Positions 1 through 6,937 of a DNA stretch of 13,957 bases are shown one piece after another (positions within the stretch are counted from its first letter, which is position 1; every line of letters starts with the position of its first letter). The DNA is from Clostridia bacterium. GTDB lineage: Bacteria > Bacillota > Clostridia > Christensenellales > CAG-1252. The position numbers and the translations under genes are program-made. The notes beneath the pieces were generated by a model that made no database searches, was not told the origin of the DNA, and saw only the letters and a program-made list of their open reading frames with translations. Location: contig JAEDHM010000025.1 of NCBI GenBank assembly GCA_016296985.1, forward strand, positions 1 to 13,957, given 5' to 3'.

Positions 1-420
1 GACAAAAGAACGATAACCGGTGATAGGCCCGGCGTTACAAGAGGCGAGCAATGGGTAAAACTTGATAACGGTATTATATTACTCGATACTCCGGGCACGT
101 TGTGTCATAGCATTGAGGTGGAAAGGACGGCGTTGAATCTTGCATTTATTGGATGTATTCGTGATGCGGTGCTTGATACCGAAGGACTTGCCTTAGAGTT
201 TATAAAAATTGTAAAAGAGATTTATCCCGAAAAATTGCGTAACCGTTATAACGTCACGCTTGAAGAAAAAACACCTTTGGAAATTTACGAAGCTATTGGT
301 AAAAATCGTGGTTTTCTGCTTCGTGGTGGAGAGATAGACTATACTCGCACCGCGGCTGCTATCTTGGATGATTTCCGAAAGGGCAGGATGGGAAAAATGA
401 TTTTGGAGTTGCCTCAATGA
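1..420 (+). CDS. rbgA: Ribosome biogenesis GTPase RbgA (YlqF), 3' part only
   Basis: The reading frame is open from base 1, so the 5' end lies outside the window; 139 residues remain. RbgA is a circularly permuted GTPase that helps late assembly of the 50S subunit. Permutation puts G4-G5-G1 before G2-G3, and here only the end of the GTPase domain is seen: a G2-like GVT at visible residues 11-13, the family-typical RGEQWVKL after it, and the G3 motif DTPG at 29-32. The rest is the helical C-terminal domain, with the typical ending in which an FRKGRMGK stretch precedes a hydrophobic LE end. The NKxD and P-loop motifs must be upstream. The stop overlaps the rnhB start as ATGA, and rbgA-rnhB adjacency is usual in Firmicutes. 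The substitution of T for the more usual I or hydrophobic residue after DTPG is minor. Identity is confident from motifs and context. Confidence 0.92.
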   Translation, partial: DKRTITGDRPGVTRGEQWVKLDNGIILLDTPGTLCHSIEVERTALNLAFIGCIRDAVLDTEGLALEFIKIVKEIYPEKLRNRYNVTLEEKTPLEIYEAIGKNRGFLLRGGEIDYTRTAAAILDDFRKGRMGKMILELPQ

Positions 421-1031
421 GAGAATTGTTTGAGTTTGAAGATCAATATACTGAAAAGGGATATACCGCAATTGCAGGTATTGACGAAGCCGGCAGGGGA
501 CCTTTGGCCGGTCCCGTTGTTGCTGCATGCGTAATTATGCCTTTAGATGATATTATTGAAGGGATAAACGACAGTAAAAAACTTTCGGAAAAAAAGCGAG
601 AAGCCTTATTCGAGCAAATCAAGGAAAAAGCACTTGCATTTTCAATAGTCGAGATGCCCGCCGAAGTGATTGATGATATCAATATTTTAGAAGCAACAAA
701 GAAGGCTATGATTCAATGTACAACTGAATTGGCAATAAAACCAGACGTTGTTTTTATCGATGCGGTAAAGTTGAATTTACCTTACGAAACGCTTTCAATA
801 ATAAAAGGCGATGCAAGAAGTTATAATATTGCCGCAGCATCGATATTTGCAAAAGTTCATCGTGATAGATTGATGAGAGAATACGCGAAAATCTATCCTG
901 AATATGGTTTTGCTAAACACAAAGGTTACGGAACCTCCGAACATATTCGAGCTTTGAAGGAGTTCGGACCTTGCCCCCTACATCGCGCATTATTTATAAG
1001 GAATTTTATTGATGGCACTGACAAGAAGTAA
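417..1031 (+). CDS. rnhB: Ribonuclease HII
   Basis: 204 residues, a normal length for RNase HII. The enzyme cuts the RNA strand of RNA-DNA hybrids and starts removal of ribonucleotides misincorporated in DNA. The N-terminal signature GIDEAGRGPLAGPVV gives catalytic D23 and E24. The other two metal-binding acids are D115 (in VVFID) and D150 (in AKVHRD). The C-terminal YPEYGFAKHKGYGT segment followed by GPCPLHR is also typical of the family. The ATG overlaps the rbgA stop by 4 nt, with GGAG at 405-408, 8 nt upstream, so the gene is probably translated by coupling as well as its own site. Its 3' end overlaps yraN. All four catalytic acids are present, so it should be active. Confidence 0.97.
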   Translation: MRELFEFEDQYTEKGYTAIAGIDEAGRGPLAGPVVAACVIMPLDDIIEGINDSKKLSEKKREALFEQIKEKALAFSIVEMPAEVIDDINILEATKKAMIQCTTELAIKPDVVFIDAVKLNLPYETLSIIKGDARSYNIAAASIFAKVHRDRLMREYAKIYPEYGFAKHKGYGTSEHIRALKEFGPCPLHRALFIRNFIDGTDKK

Positions 1032-1392
1032 GGGTATTGAGGGCGAAACAGTCGCTTGTGAATACTTGAAAGATAAAGGGTACGTCATAGTTAAACGAAA
1101 CTATAAACGCCCATACGGTGAAGTGGATATAATCGCAAGAAATACCACTACTTTGGTTTTTGTCGAAGTTAAAAACCGCTATGGAAACAAGTTTGGCGAC
1201 CCTATTGAAAGTGTTACGCCTCGTAAGATTACTCAAATTGTTCGAGTAGCCGAAAATTTTACAAATCACTTTCGCACAGCAAATTTCGAGGTGCGTTTTG
1301 ACATCATTGAAGTAAGCTATGGCGAAGTGGTTAATCATATAGAAAACGCATTTACTGCAAACGATGGAAATATCAGAAAATATCATTGGTAA
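1012..1392 (+). CDS. yraN: YraN/UPF0102 family nuclease-like protein
   Basis: 126 residues from the ATG. UPF0102 proteins are small and of uncertain function, with a fold related to PD-(D/E)XK (Holliday-junction-resolvase-like) nucleases. The family pattern is visible: GIEGETVACEYLKDKGY near the N-terminus, then YGEVDIIAR, where the acid of EVD corresponds to the first catalytic acid, then VFVEVKNR, the ExK part of the active site. An in-frame TTG sits directly before the ATG at 1009; I chose the ATG because AAGGA at 998-1002 is 9 nt from it and the protein then begins MALTRSKG, as is usual. It overlaps the end of rnhB by 20 nt, and rnhB-yraN adjacency is common in Firmicutes. No terminator follows, so transcription may run on into rplS. 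Confidence 0.93.
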   Translation: MALTRSKGIEGETVACEYLKDKGYVIVKRNYKRPYGEVDIIARNTTTLVFVEVKNRYGNKFGDPIESVTPRKITQIVRVAENFTNHFRTANFEVRFDIIEVSYGEVVNHIENAFTANDGNIRKYHW

Positions 1393-1418
1393 AATATTAA
1401 AAATATTCCCAATTTTAG

Positions 1419-1447
1419 TTGATTATAAAAAAATTATGTGTTAATAT
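1419..1447 (+). promoter_or_regulatory. Predicted sigma-A-type promoter of rplS
   Basis: A TTGATT box at 1419-1424 and a TAATAT box at 1442-1447 are separated by exactly 17 bp. TG at 1439-1440 forms an extended -10 element. Transcription would start near 1453-1455, just before the structured leader, which supports the assignment. The region between yraN and rplS is AT-rich, so chance matches are possible, but spacing, extended -10 and position agree. Confidence 0.7.
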
Positions 1448-1460
1448 ATTGCAAGAAAAA

Positions 1461-1524
1461 TTGACTTCGGGTGGTCCTCTGCGTCAAAAGATGGCACGAA
1501 CACTTGGTTTAAGGAGGTAAAGTC
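1461..1524 (+). ncRNA. Candidate ribosomal protein L19 leader RNA (cis-regulatory 5' UTR)
   Basis: This untranslated leader can fold into two stacked helices separated by an internal loop. The outer helix pairs 1467-1473 with 1501-1507 (7 bp, with G-U pairs). The inner helix pairs 1480-1485 with 1490-1496, with one bulged G and an AAAA loop. The 3' strand of the outer helix ends three bases before the Shine-Dalgarno sequence AAGGAGGT (1511-1518), so folding or L19 binding could control access to it. Firmicutes are known to carry an autoregulatory L19 leader in front of rplS; placement and layout fit that family. The family match is from memory and the folding was done by hand. Confidence 0.6.
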
Positions 1525-1953
1525 ATGTCAAATAGTATTATCGATGTTATCGAAAAAGAAAGCATTCGTACCGATATCCCCGCTTTTAATATCGGCGACA
1601 CAATCAGGGTTTCTTTCAAATTTAAAGAAATCACCAAGGCTACAAACTCTCCCGGTGGTTCTAAGAACAACCGTCAAGCTTCTGGCGTTAAGGAAGAGAT
1701 CAAGCACCAATCCTTCGAAGGTATTGTTATCGCTCGTAAAAACGGTGGATGCAGAGAAACTGTTACCGTTCGTAAGATCAGCTCCGGTATCGGCGTTGAA
1801 AAGACATTCTGTATCAACTCTCCCCAAGTTGACGGCATCAAAGTTGTTAAACGTGGTCGCGTAAGAAGAGCAAAACTCTATTACTTGAGAGACAGAAGCG
1901 GTAAAGCCGCAAAGGTTCCTGCAGCAAAAATCACTGCAAAGCCTGCAAAATAA
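1525..1953 (+). CDS. rplS: Large ribosomal subunit protein bL19, with an internal insertion
   Basis: 142 residues against about 115 for ordinary L19, a 50S protein lying near the interface with the 30S subunit. The core is unmistakable: RTDIPAFNIGDTIRV, then FEGIVIARKNGG, TVRKISSGIGVEKTF and RGRVRRAKLYYLRDRSGKAA. The extra length has two sources. About 20 residues, rich in Gly, Ser, Asn and Lys, are inserted at roughly 35-58 between two conserved strands. A short Ala/Lys/Pro tail of about 12 residues follows residue 130. Translation starts at an ATG 6 nt after a perfect AAGGAGGT. The gene has its own promoter, leader and terminator, so it can be expressed separately from its neighbours. In Bacillus, rplS lies before rbgA; here it comes after yraN. 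Confidence 0.97.
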   Translation: MSNSIIDVIEKESIRTDIPAFNIGDTIRVSFKFKEITKATNSPGGSKNNRQASGVKEEIKHQSFEGIVIARKNGGCRETVTVRKISSGIGVEKTFCINSPQVDGIKVVKRGRVRRAKLYYLRDRSGKAAKVPAAKITAKPAK

Positions 1954-1965
1954 GATCGATTGTAC

Positions 1966-2000
1966 AAAACGGATAGGGAAACCTATCCGTTTTTCTTTTT
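1966..2000 (+). terminator. Rho-independent terminator of rplS
   Basis: A perfect 12-bp stem pairs 1966-1977 with 1982-1993, with core CGGATAGG. It is closed by a GAAA (GNRA) tetraloop at 1978-1981 and followed by a T-rich tract to 2000 interrupted by one C. It begins 12 nt after the rplS stop codon. The A-run before the stem could also give weak termination from the other strand, but no minus-strand gene is present. Confidence 0.95.
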
Positions 2001-2082
2001 GTTTTCTGCGATAGATAAAGCAGATAAAATATTAATTCAAAGTATCATCAAGAATTTATCACAAAAATTTCATTATTATGGA

Positions 2083-2094
2083 TATAGTACTATA
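2083..2094. promoter_or_regulatory. 12-bp perfect palindrome, possible operator
   Basis: TATAGTACTATA reads identically on both strands, with no mismatch and no spacer. It lies in the only long non-coding stretch that leads into the downstream gene run. If the TATAAT at 2108-2113 is the -10 box, the -35 position (about 2085-2090) falls inside the palindrome, as expected for a regulator site. In AT-rich DNA such a palindrome may also arise by chance. Confidence 0.35.
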
Positions 2095-2113
2095 AGATTG
2101 TTAAATATATAAT
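2085..2113 (+). promoter_or_regulatory. Possible promoter for the membrane-protein to aspS gene run
   Basis: A consensus TATAAT at 2108-2113 lies 75 nt before the ATG of the membrane-protein gene. The hexamer 17 bp upstream, TAGTAC (2085-2090), is a poor -35 match, so the promoter may be weak or activator-dependent. A second candidate, TTTCAT (2068-2073) with TATAAG (2091-2096), also has 17-bp spacing. A promoter is expected here because a strong terminator precedes this region. Besides the terminator, palindrome and this site, I see nothing else in 1954-2188. Confidence 0.35.
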
Positions 2114-2188
2114 AAAAATGTCTTTAACTGCTTGCCAAAAGGGAAGAAAGTATTTACAATAAAATATCATACTCTCTGAGGTTGCATA

Positions 2189-4309
2189 ATGAAAAAAGTT
2201 ATTATTTCTGTTATCGCCGTGCTTATCCTCGTTGCTGTTGTGTTTGCAGGTTGTTCTTCCGCTAACACTGAAGCAGGTGAGAATTTGCTTTTTAACGGCA
2301 ATTTCGAAAGTGGTTTGACCAATGGTTGGACTATTATCAAAGATTCTTCTTACAGCGTAACCCCTTCAAACGGCCCTTCGTATAATCAAGGCGCCGATGG
2401 TTATGGCGTTTCTTCTAAGGTAAACGGTACTACAACCTTATCCTTGGATACTTCAAGCAAATCTACTTATTGCTACCTTACACAAGCTGTAAGCGTTGAA
2501 AAGGATACTTATTACAAGTTGTCTGCAATCGTAAGCATTAAAAATAAACTTACCGTTGCTCAAAAGTTGGGCGCTTACATTGGTATCAGTGAAAATTCTG
2601 CAGTATACGTTTCTAAGGATGCCACTACCGATGGTTTTGTTACCCTTGAGGTTTATTTCAGAAACGTAAATGCCGACAAAGTAAACGTTCGCTTAGGCTT
2701 AGGTAATGAAAACAACAAGGTTAAAGGCGCTGCACTTTTTGACAACATTAAGTTGGAAAAACTTGAAAGCGCTCCTGTTGGCGTAAACGTTTTGGACGTT
2801 GTTGACAACTATAACATGAACTACAACAACGAAACCACCGATTTGGTTTATCTTGTTCTTACCGTATGCTTGGCAGGTATACTTGCTTACGTTGGCAGTG
2901 TTATCATCAGAAGAAAGATGGTTGTCAACAAGGGCGGAGAACTTCTTCCCGAAGCAAAGAAGGGAAAGAGTTTTGCAAAAATCACCCTCGGAATGCTTGC
3001 AGTTTTGTTGGTTGGTTTTGGTATCAGACTTGTTTTAGTTCTTACCGCAGGTGGTGACATTGCAAGTTCTAATAGCTTTGGACTTATGGCATCAAAACTT
3101 GCCGAGCTTGGTCCCGTAAAATATTATTCCTCCTACTGGGCTGAAAGTACTCCCACCGTTGCTCCCGGAATGATGTACGTTTTGTGGATTTTCGGACTTA
3201 TTGCAAAGGGCTTTGGCTTAGGCGTTGGCTCTACTGGTTTGGCAGTATTCTTGAAGATTCCTGCAATCATTGCAGATTTGGTTGCAATCTTCTTGATTTT
3301 CAACCTTGTTGTTAACGACGAAAGATATACCCTTGCTCACGCAGTTGTATTTGCCTTGATGTATGCTTTGATGCCTATTGTATTTGCAGCTTCTTCCTTG
3401 TGGAACAGCGCATTCTCACTTGGCGCATTGTTCTTGCTCGTTACCTTTATGGCTGTATTGAAGAAAAAGCATATTGCAACAACGATTTGGTATACTTTGG
3501 CTGTTTTGTTTATGCCTGAAGCATTGTTGGTTGCTCCTATATTGATTGCTTATTGCGTATACATTTACGTAAAAGATGCTTCTTCAAGAATTGTTTTACC
3601 TATTTGTGCAGTTGCAGCATTTATCGGCGGATATTTGGTAACCCTTCCTTTTGCAATCGACTTCTTTGCTCTTGGTAACCCCTTTGTTATTTTGGTAAAT
3701 TACTGCAAGTACTTCACTGTATCCAATTTGTTTACCGAAGGCGCATTCAACATTTATGGATTATTCAACCTTGCCGGACTTACCGTCAACACCGCTGCCG
3801 TTGTATGCAGTGCGATTTTGGGCGCAATAATCCTTATCCTTGCAGTATTGGCATATCTCAAGTGCCGCAATCGTTTGGATATTATGTTGATATCAGCAAC
3901 TGCAATTATCCTCATTTACACCTTGTGTGCAAAGATGAGCGTATGGTTTATGTTCCCTGCATTGATCCTCTTGCTCGTTTATGGTATTCATGCAAATGAA
4001 GGTCGTGTTCTTGGAATTTTCTTGGGATATGGACTTTTGGGCGCAATCAACACAGGCTACTATCTCTTCATCAACGGATTTATATCTTCGGGAATCAATG
4101 CAGATACCGTTGTTTTGCCTACAGGTAGCGACCCCGTACTTATCATCTTCAGTATTTTAAGTGTCATCTTGGCAGGTTATTTGACTTTTGTAACAGTAAG
4201 AATTATCAATGGACACAAGTACAACATTCCTGCTATTGACAAGCCTTACTGTGAGTTCTTAAAAGGAATTTTTACAAAAAAGACTAAGAAAAGCGAGATT
4301 GAAGAATAA
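2189..4309 (+). CDS. Membrane protein: lipoprotein-like signal, CBM-like domain and degenerate GT-C glycosyltransferase-like domain
   Basis: 706 residues, with no family I can name with certainty. Residues 1-22 form a signal with Lys-Lys, a long hydrophobic core and a near-lipobox FAGC (Cys22; Phe at -3 is atypical). Residues 31-192 look like a jelly-roll carbohydrate-binding module: NLLFNGNFESGLTNGW at the start and ALFDNIKLEKLE at the end, as in CBM4/9-type domains. From 219 on there are about 12-13 membrane segments. A basic loop (241-262) after the first suggests the N-domain is outside, and the loop at 288-325 is then also outside, as the first large loop of GT-C enzymes is. GT-C-like landmarks occur in the right order (D290, W405 region, MPEALL 442-447, AKMSVWFMFPAL 581-592), but usual signature residues are replaced. 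GAGG at 2178-2181 is the ribosome site. The TAA overlaps the yifB ATG by one base. A role at the cell surface with glycans is inference. Confidence 0.75.
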   Translation: MKKVIISVIAVLILVAVVFAGCSSANTEAGENLLFNGNFESGLTNGWTIIKDSSYSVTPSNGPSYNQGADGYGVSSKVNGTTTLSLDTSSKSTYCYLTQAVSVEKDTYYKLSAIVSIKNKLTVAQKLGAYIGISENSAVYVSKDATTDGFVTLEVYFRNVNADKVNVRLGLGNENNKVKGAALFDNIKLEKLESAPVGVNVLDVVDNYNMNYNNETTDLVYLVLTVCLAGILAYVGSVIIRRKMVVNKGGELLPEAKKGKSFAKITLGMLAVLLVGFGIRLVLVLTAGGDIASSNSFGLMASKLAELGPVKYYSSYWAESTPTVAPGMMYVLWIFGLIAKGFGLGVGSTGLAVFLKIPAIIADLVAIFLIFNLVVNDERYTLAHAVVFALMYALMPIVFAASSLWNSAFSLGALFLLVTFMAVLKKKHIATTIWYTLAVLFMPEALLVAPILIAYCVYIYVKDASSRIVLPICAVAAFIGGYLVTLPFAIDFFALGNPFVILVNYCKYFTVSNLFTEGAFNIYGLFNLAGLTVNTAAVVCSAILGAIILILAVLAYLKCRNRLDIMLISATAIILIYTLCAKMSVWFMFPALILLLVYGIHANEGRVLGIFLGYGLLGAINTGYYLFINGFISSGINADTVVLPTGSDPVLIIFSILSVILAGYLTFVTVRIINGHKYNIPAIDKPYCEFLKGIFTKKTKKSEIEE

Positions 4310-5841
4310 TGTTATCAAAGGTTAGGAGTTATGCCCTTCGCGGGCTAGAAGGTTATGAAGTAGAGGTTGAAACCGATCTAAATCAAGGCATTCCTGCCAT
4401 AGAAATGGTCGGTTTACCCGATACTGCAATAAAAGAGTCAAAGGATAGGGTTCGTAGCGCTATTAAAAACTGCGGATATAATTTCCCTATTCGTCGAATC
4501 ACAGTAAACCTTGCTCCTGCTGATACTAAAAAGGAAGGTCCGGCCTTTGATTTACCAATCGCAATCGGACTACTTGCCGCCTCTGAACAAATCGAGGGGC
4601 GCGCATATAAAGATTTCGTGTTTATGGGCGAGTTATCCCTTGACGGTAAACTTCGTCCTATCAACGGAATTATGCCTTTGCTTATTTCGGGAATGCAAGC
4701 AGGGCACAAAAAATATATCATACCCTATGGCAATAGAAAAGAAGCCGGCTACGTTGAGGGGATTGAAGTATACGCATTGGAAAGTCTTCAAGAAGTATGT
4801 GATTTCTTGAATGGTACGATTACAAAAACTCCCGTTTCTCATATTGCCTATGAAAGTTCTGTTACCGTAAACAAGTATGGTTATGATTTTTCCGACGTAA
4901 AAGGACAATTGACGGCAAAACGCGCAATGGAAATTGCCGTTGCAGGTGGGCACAACGTTTTGATGATAGGGCCTCCTGGCGCAGGAAAGACGATGCTTGC
5001 AAAATGTGTTTTGACTATTATGCCCGACCTGACTTTTGACGAAGCGGTTGAGGTTACCAAAATTCACAGTGTTGCTGGTATTTTGGATAGTTCAAAGGGT
5101 ATCGTTACGACACGTCCGTTCAGAACACCCCACCATTCTACCACCATTCCTTCTCTTGTGGGAGGAGATAGAAAGGCAAAACCCGGCGAGGTAAGTTTGG
5201 CGCACTATGGGATTTTGTTCCTTGACGAGGTTCCTGAGTACAATAGAAAAGCGCTTGAAGCTTTGCGTCAACCTATGGAAGACGGAGTGATTACCGTTTC
5301 TCGTATTCACCAATCCGTGGAATATCCTGCCAATTTTATGTTAATAGGAAGTATGAACCCTTGTCCTTGTGGGAATTATGGAAGTAGAACAAGCAAATGT
5401 TCGTGTTCGCCTTCACAAATACACAATTATCTAAACAAGGTTTCAGGCCCCTTGCTTGACCGAATTGATTTGCAGGTTGAACTTGACGGAATTACTTATG
5501 AAGAATTTGCTGATACAAGTTTGGGCGAAGCATCGGCAGTTATTAAGGATAGGGTATCCGAAGTAAGAAAAATTCAAGCGAAACGTTTTAAAAACGACGG
5601 AATTACAAATTCGCAAATGAACAACAAGCAAATTAAAGAATTTTGCGTTTTGGATGAAGTCTCACAAATGTTATTGCAAACTGCATTTGACAAACTTAAT
5701 TTGTCGGCAAGAGCAAGTTATAGGATACTTAAAGTCGCAAGGACGATTGCCGATATGGCAGGATGTGAAAACATACAGTCCGAACACGTCGCCGAGGCGA
5801 TACAATATAGGTCCTTAGATAGGAAATATTGGGGTAAATGA
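4309..5841 (+). CDS. yifB: YifB/ComM family Mg-chelatase-like AAA+ ATPase
   Basis: 510 residues, full length for the family. ComM of naturally transformable Gram-negatives is a hexameric helicase that promotes branch migration during DNA uptake; Firmicute homologues (YifB) are less well characterised. The N-terminal region (about 1-175) is the ChlI/Lon-protease-like domain without an evident protease site. The AAA+ core follows, with Walker A GPPGAGKT at 221-228, Walker B ILFLDE at 302-307 and a probable arginine in LLDRID (R385). A four-cysteine cluster (C352, C354, C364, C366), starting MNPCPCGNYG, may bind zinc and is typical of the family. The C-terminal part (about 440-510) is the Mg-chelatase lid domain. 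The start overlaps the previous stop as TAATG and no strong ribosome site is visible, so coupling is likely. It is followed by dprA, the other transformation-linked gene. Confidence 0.95.
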   Translation: MLSKVRSYALRGLEGYEVEVETDLNQGIPAIEMVGLPDTAIKESKDRVRSAIKNCGYNFPIRRITVNLAPADTKKEGPAFDLPIAIGLLAASEQIEGRAYKDFVFMGELSLDGKLRPINGIMPLLISGMQAGHKKYIIPYGNRKEAGYVEGIEVYALESLQEVCDFLNGTITKTPVSHIAYESSVTVNKYGYDFSDVKGQLTAKRAMEIAVAGGHNVLMIGPPGAGKTMLAKCVLTIMPDLTFDEAVEVTKIHSVAGILDSSKGIVTTRPFRTPHHSTTIPSLVGGDRKAKPGEVSLAHYGILFLDEVPEYNRKALEALRQPMEDGVITVSRIHQSVEYPANFMLIGSMNPCPCGNYGSRTSKCSCSPSQIHNYLNKVSGPLLDRIDLQVELDGITYEEFADTSLGEASAVIKDRVSEVRKIQAKRFKNDGITNSQMNNKQIKEFCVLDEVSQMLLQTAFDKLNLSARASYRILKVARTIADMAGCENIQSEHVAEAIQYRSLDRKYWGK

Positions 5842-6929
5842 TATACACGAAAGAAGACAGGGCTGCAATTTGGTTGGCGTCGCAGGGATTAAGCAACGGC
5901 AAAAGAAACAAATTGTGTCAAAGTGTTGACTATGACATCCTTTTTCTTCAAGAAAATTTATCCTCACTTCGAGAAAAAGTAAGCTTGATAGTAGGGGAAG
6001 AGGCATATCTAAAAATGTATGCTTCGGTGCATCCGTCGGCTATGCAACCTTACTATTTAGAAATGGAAAAATATGGAGTAACCGCCATTACGATTTTCAA
6101 CGAGTTATATCCCGAAAGACTAAAGGAAATTAAAAACCCGCCTTTGGTTTTGTATGCTAAAGGAAACCTAAGCTTGTTGAAAAGCGAAAAGACAATTGCA
6201 ATCGTGGGAACACGTGAGCCTGATAGATACGGTATTGACGTAACTGAAGAATTTGCCACCGAACTGACAAATCACGGTTACGTTATAGTAAGTGGGATGG
6301 CGAGAGGTATAGACTCAATTGCCCATAGGATAGCATTGAAATTTGGTAATCCAACCATTGCGGTGATGGGCTGTGGACTAGACAGGGTATATCCAGCGGA
6401 ATTTGTTGACCTCTTTAATCAAATTGTTGATTTTGGCTTGGTGTTGTCCGAATATCCCATAGGCACACCGCCTCACGGATACAACTTTCCAGAAAGAAAT
6501 CGCATCATAAGCGGTCTTTCTCAAGGTTTGTTGATTACTCAAGCCGGTGAAGGAAGTGGCGCATTGATTACCTTCGATTACGCAATAGATCAAGGTCGCG
6601 ACGTCTTTATAGTGCCGGGAAGTGTATACAATAAACAGTGCGTGGGGTCAAATTCGCTTCTTAAATCCTATTCGGGTTGTGGCGTACAAACTCCTTGGGA
6701 TATCATCTCTGAAACCGAGCGTCTTGAAGAGCGGTCTCCCGTCGTCAGTTCCATTGAGCTTGACTTTGTGGAAGAAAAAATTGTAAAAATGTTAGAAGAA
6801 CGCGATATGCATATTGAGGAAATTATACGTATGTCGGGTTTGCCTATTCGCGAACTTACCTCACTTCTTTTAAAATTAGAGCTGTTAGGTTTAGTGAAAA
6901 GATTATCAGGAAATTATTACGGAGCGTAG
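5838..6929 (+). CDS. dprA: DNA-processing protein DprA (Smf)
   Basis: 363 residues. DprA binds incoming single-stranded DNA and loads RecA during transformation; it is also kept in many bacteria not known to be competent. The central Rossmann-like domain shows IAIVGTREPDRYG (120-132), SGMARGIDSIAH (152-163), AVMGCGLDRVYPAE (175-188), SEYPIGTPP and FPERNRIISGLS (217-228) and VPGSVYN (259-265). A small helical N-terminal domain precedes it (about 1-75). The C-terminal 310-363 is a winged-helix domain (IEEIIRMSGLPIREL, then LELLGLVKRLSGNYY). All three parts are present, so the protein appears intact. The ATG overlaps the yifB stop as ATGA, with only weak ribosome-site-like purines upstream, pointing to coupled translation. 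No competence pilus genes are in view, so competence cannot be concluded. Confidence 0.97.
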   Translation: MIYTKEDRAAIWLASQGLSNGKRNKLCQSVDYDILFLQENLSSLREKVSLIVGEEAYLKMYASVHPSAMQPYYLEMEKYGVTAITIFNELYPERLKEIKNPPLVLYAKGNLSLLKSEKTIAIVGTREPDRYGIDVTEEFATELTNHGYVIVSGMARGIDSIAHRIALKFGNPTIAVMGCGLDRVYPAEFVDLFNQIVDFGLVLSEYPIGTPPHGYNFPERNRIISGLSQGLLITQAGEGSGALITFDYAIDQGRDVFIVPGSVYNKQCVGSNSLLKSYSGCGVQTPWDIISETERLEERSPVVSSIELDFVEEKIVKMLEERDMHIEEIIRMSGLPIRELTSLLLKLELLGLVKRLSGNYYGA

Positions 6930-6937
6930 CATAAATA

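Noticed and set aside
1009..1011. TTG as the yraN start
   Set aside because: It adds only one residue before an ATG with acceptable ribosome-site spacing; the ATG is the likelier start, though TTG cannot be excluded.
1393..1407. AATATT repeats after yraN as a possible terminator
   Set aside because: They are two short AT palindromes with no GC stem and no T-tract.
1544..1864. 106-residue + strand frame overlapping rplS
   Set aside because: Out-of-frame shadow of L19; no ribosome site and no recognisable domain.
2005..2024. TCTGC/GCAGA inverted repeat after the rplS terminator
   Set aside because: Five base pairs around a 10-nt loop with no T-tract; too weak for a terminator or defined RNA element.
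2100..2128. Inverted repeat GTTAAA/TTTAAC around the possible -10 box
   Set aside because: Six AT-rich base pairs separated by 17 nt in AT-rich DNA are not beyond chance; the 12-bp palindrome nearby is the better candidate.
2118..2162. 14-codon upstream open frame before the membrane-protein gene
   Set aside because: No ribosome site precedes it, and if the TATAAT at 2108 is used the transcript would start at about its ATG.
2853..3057. Two small + strand frames inside the membrane-protein gene
   Set aside because: Out-of-frame, no ribosome sites, compositionally odd; the main frame is continuous and makes sense.
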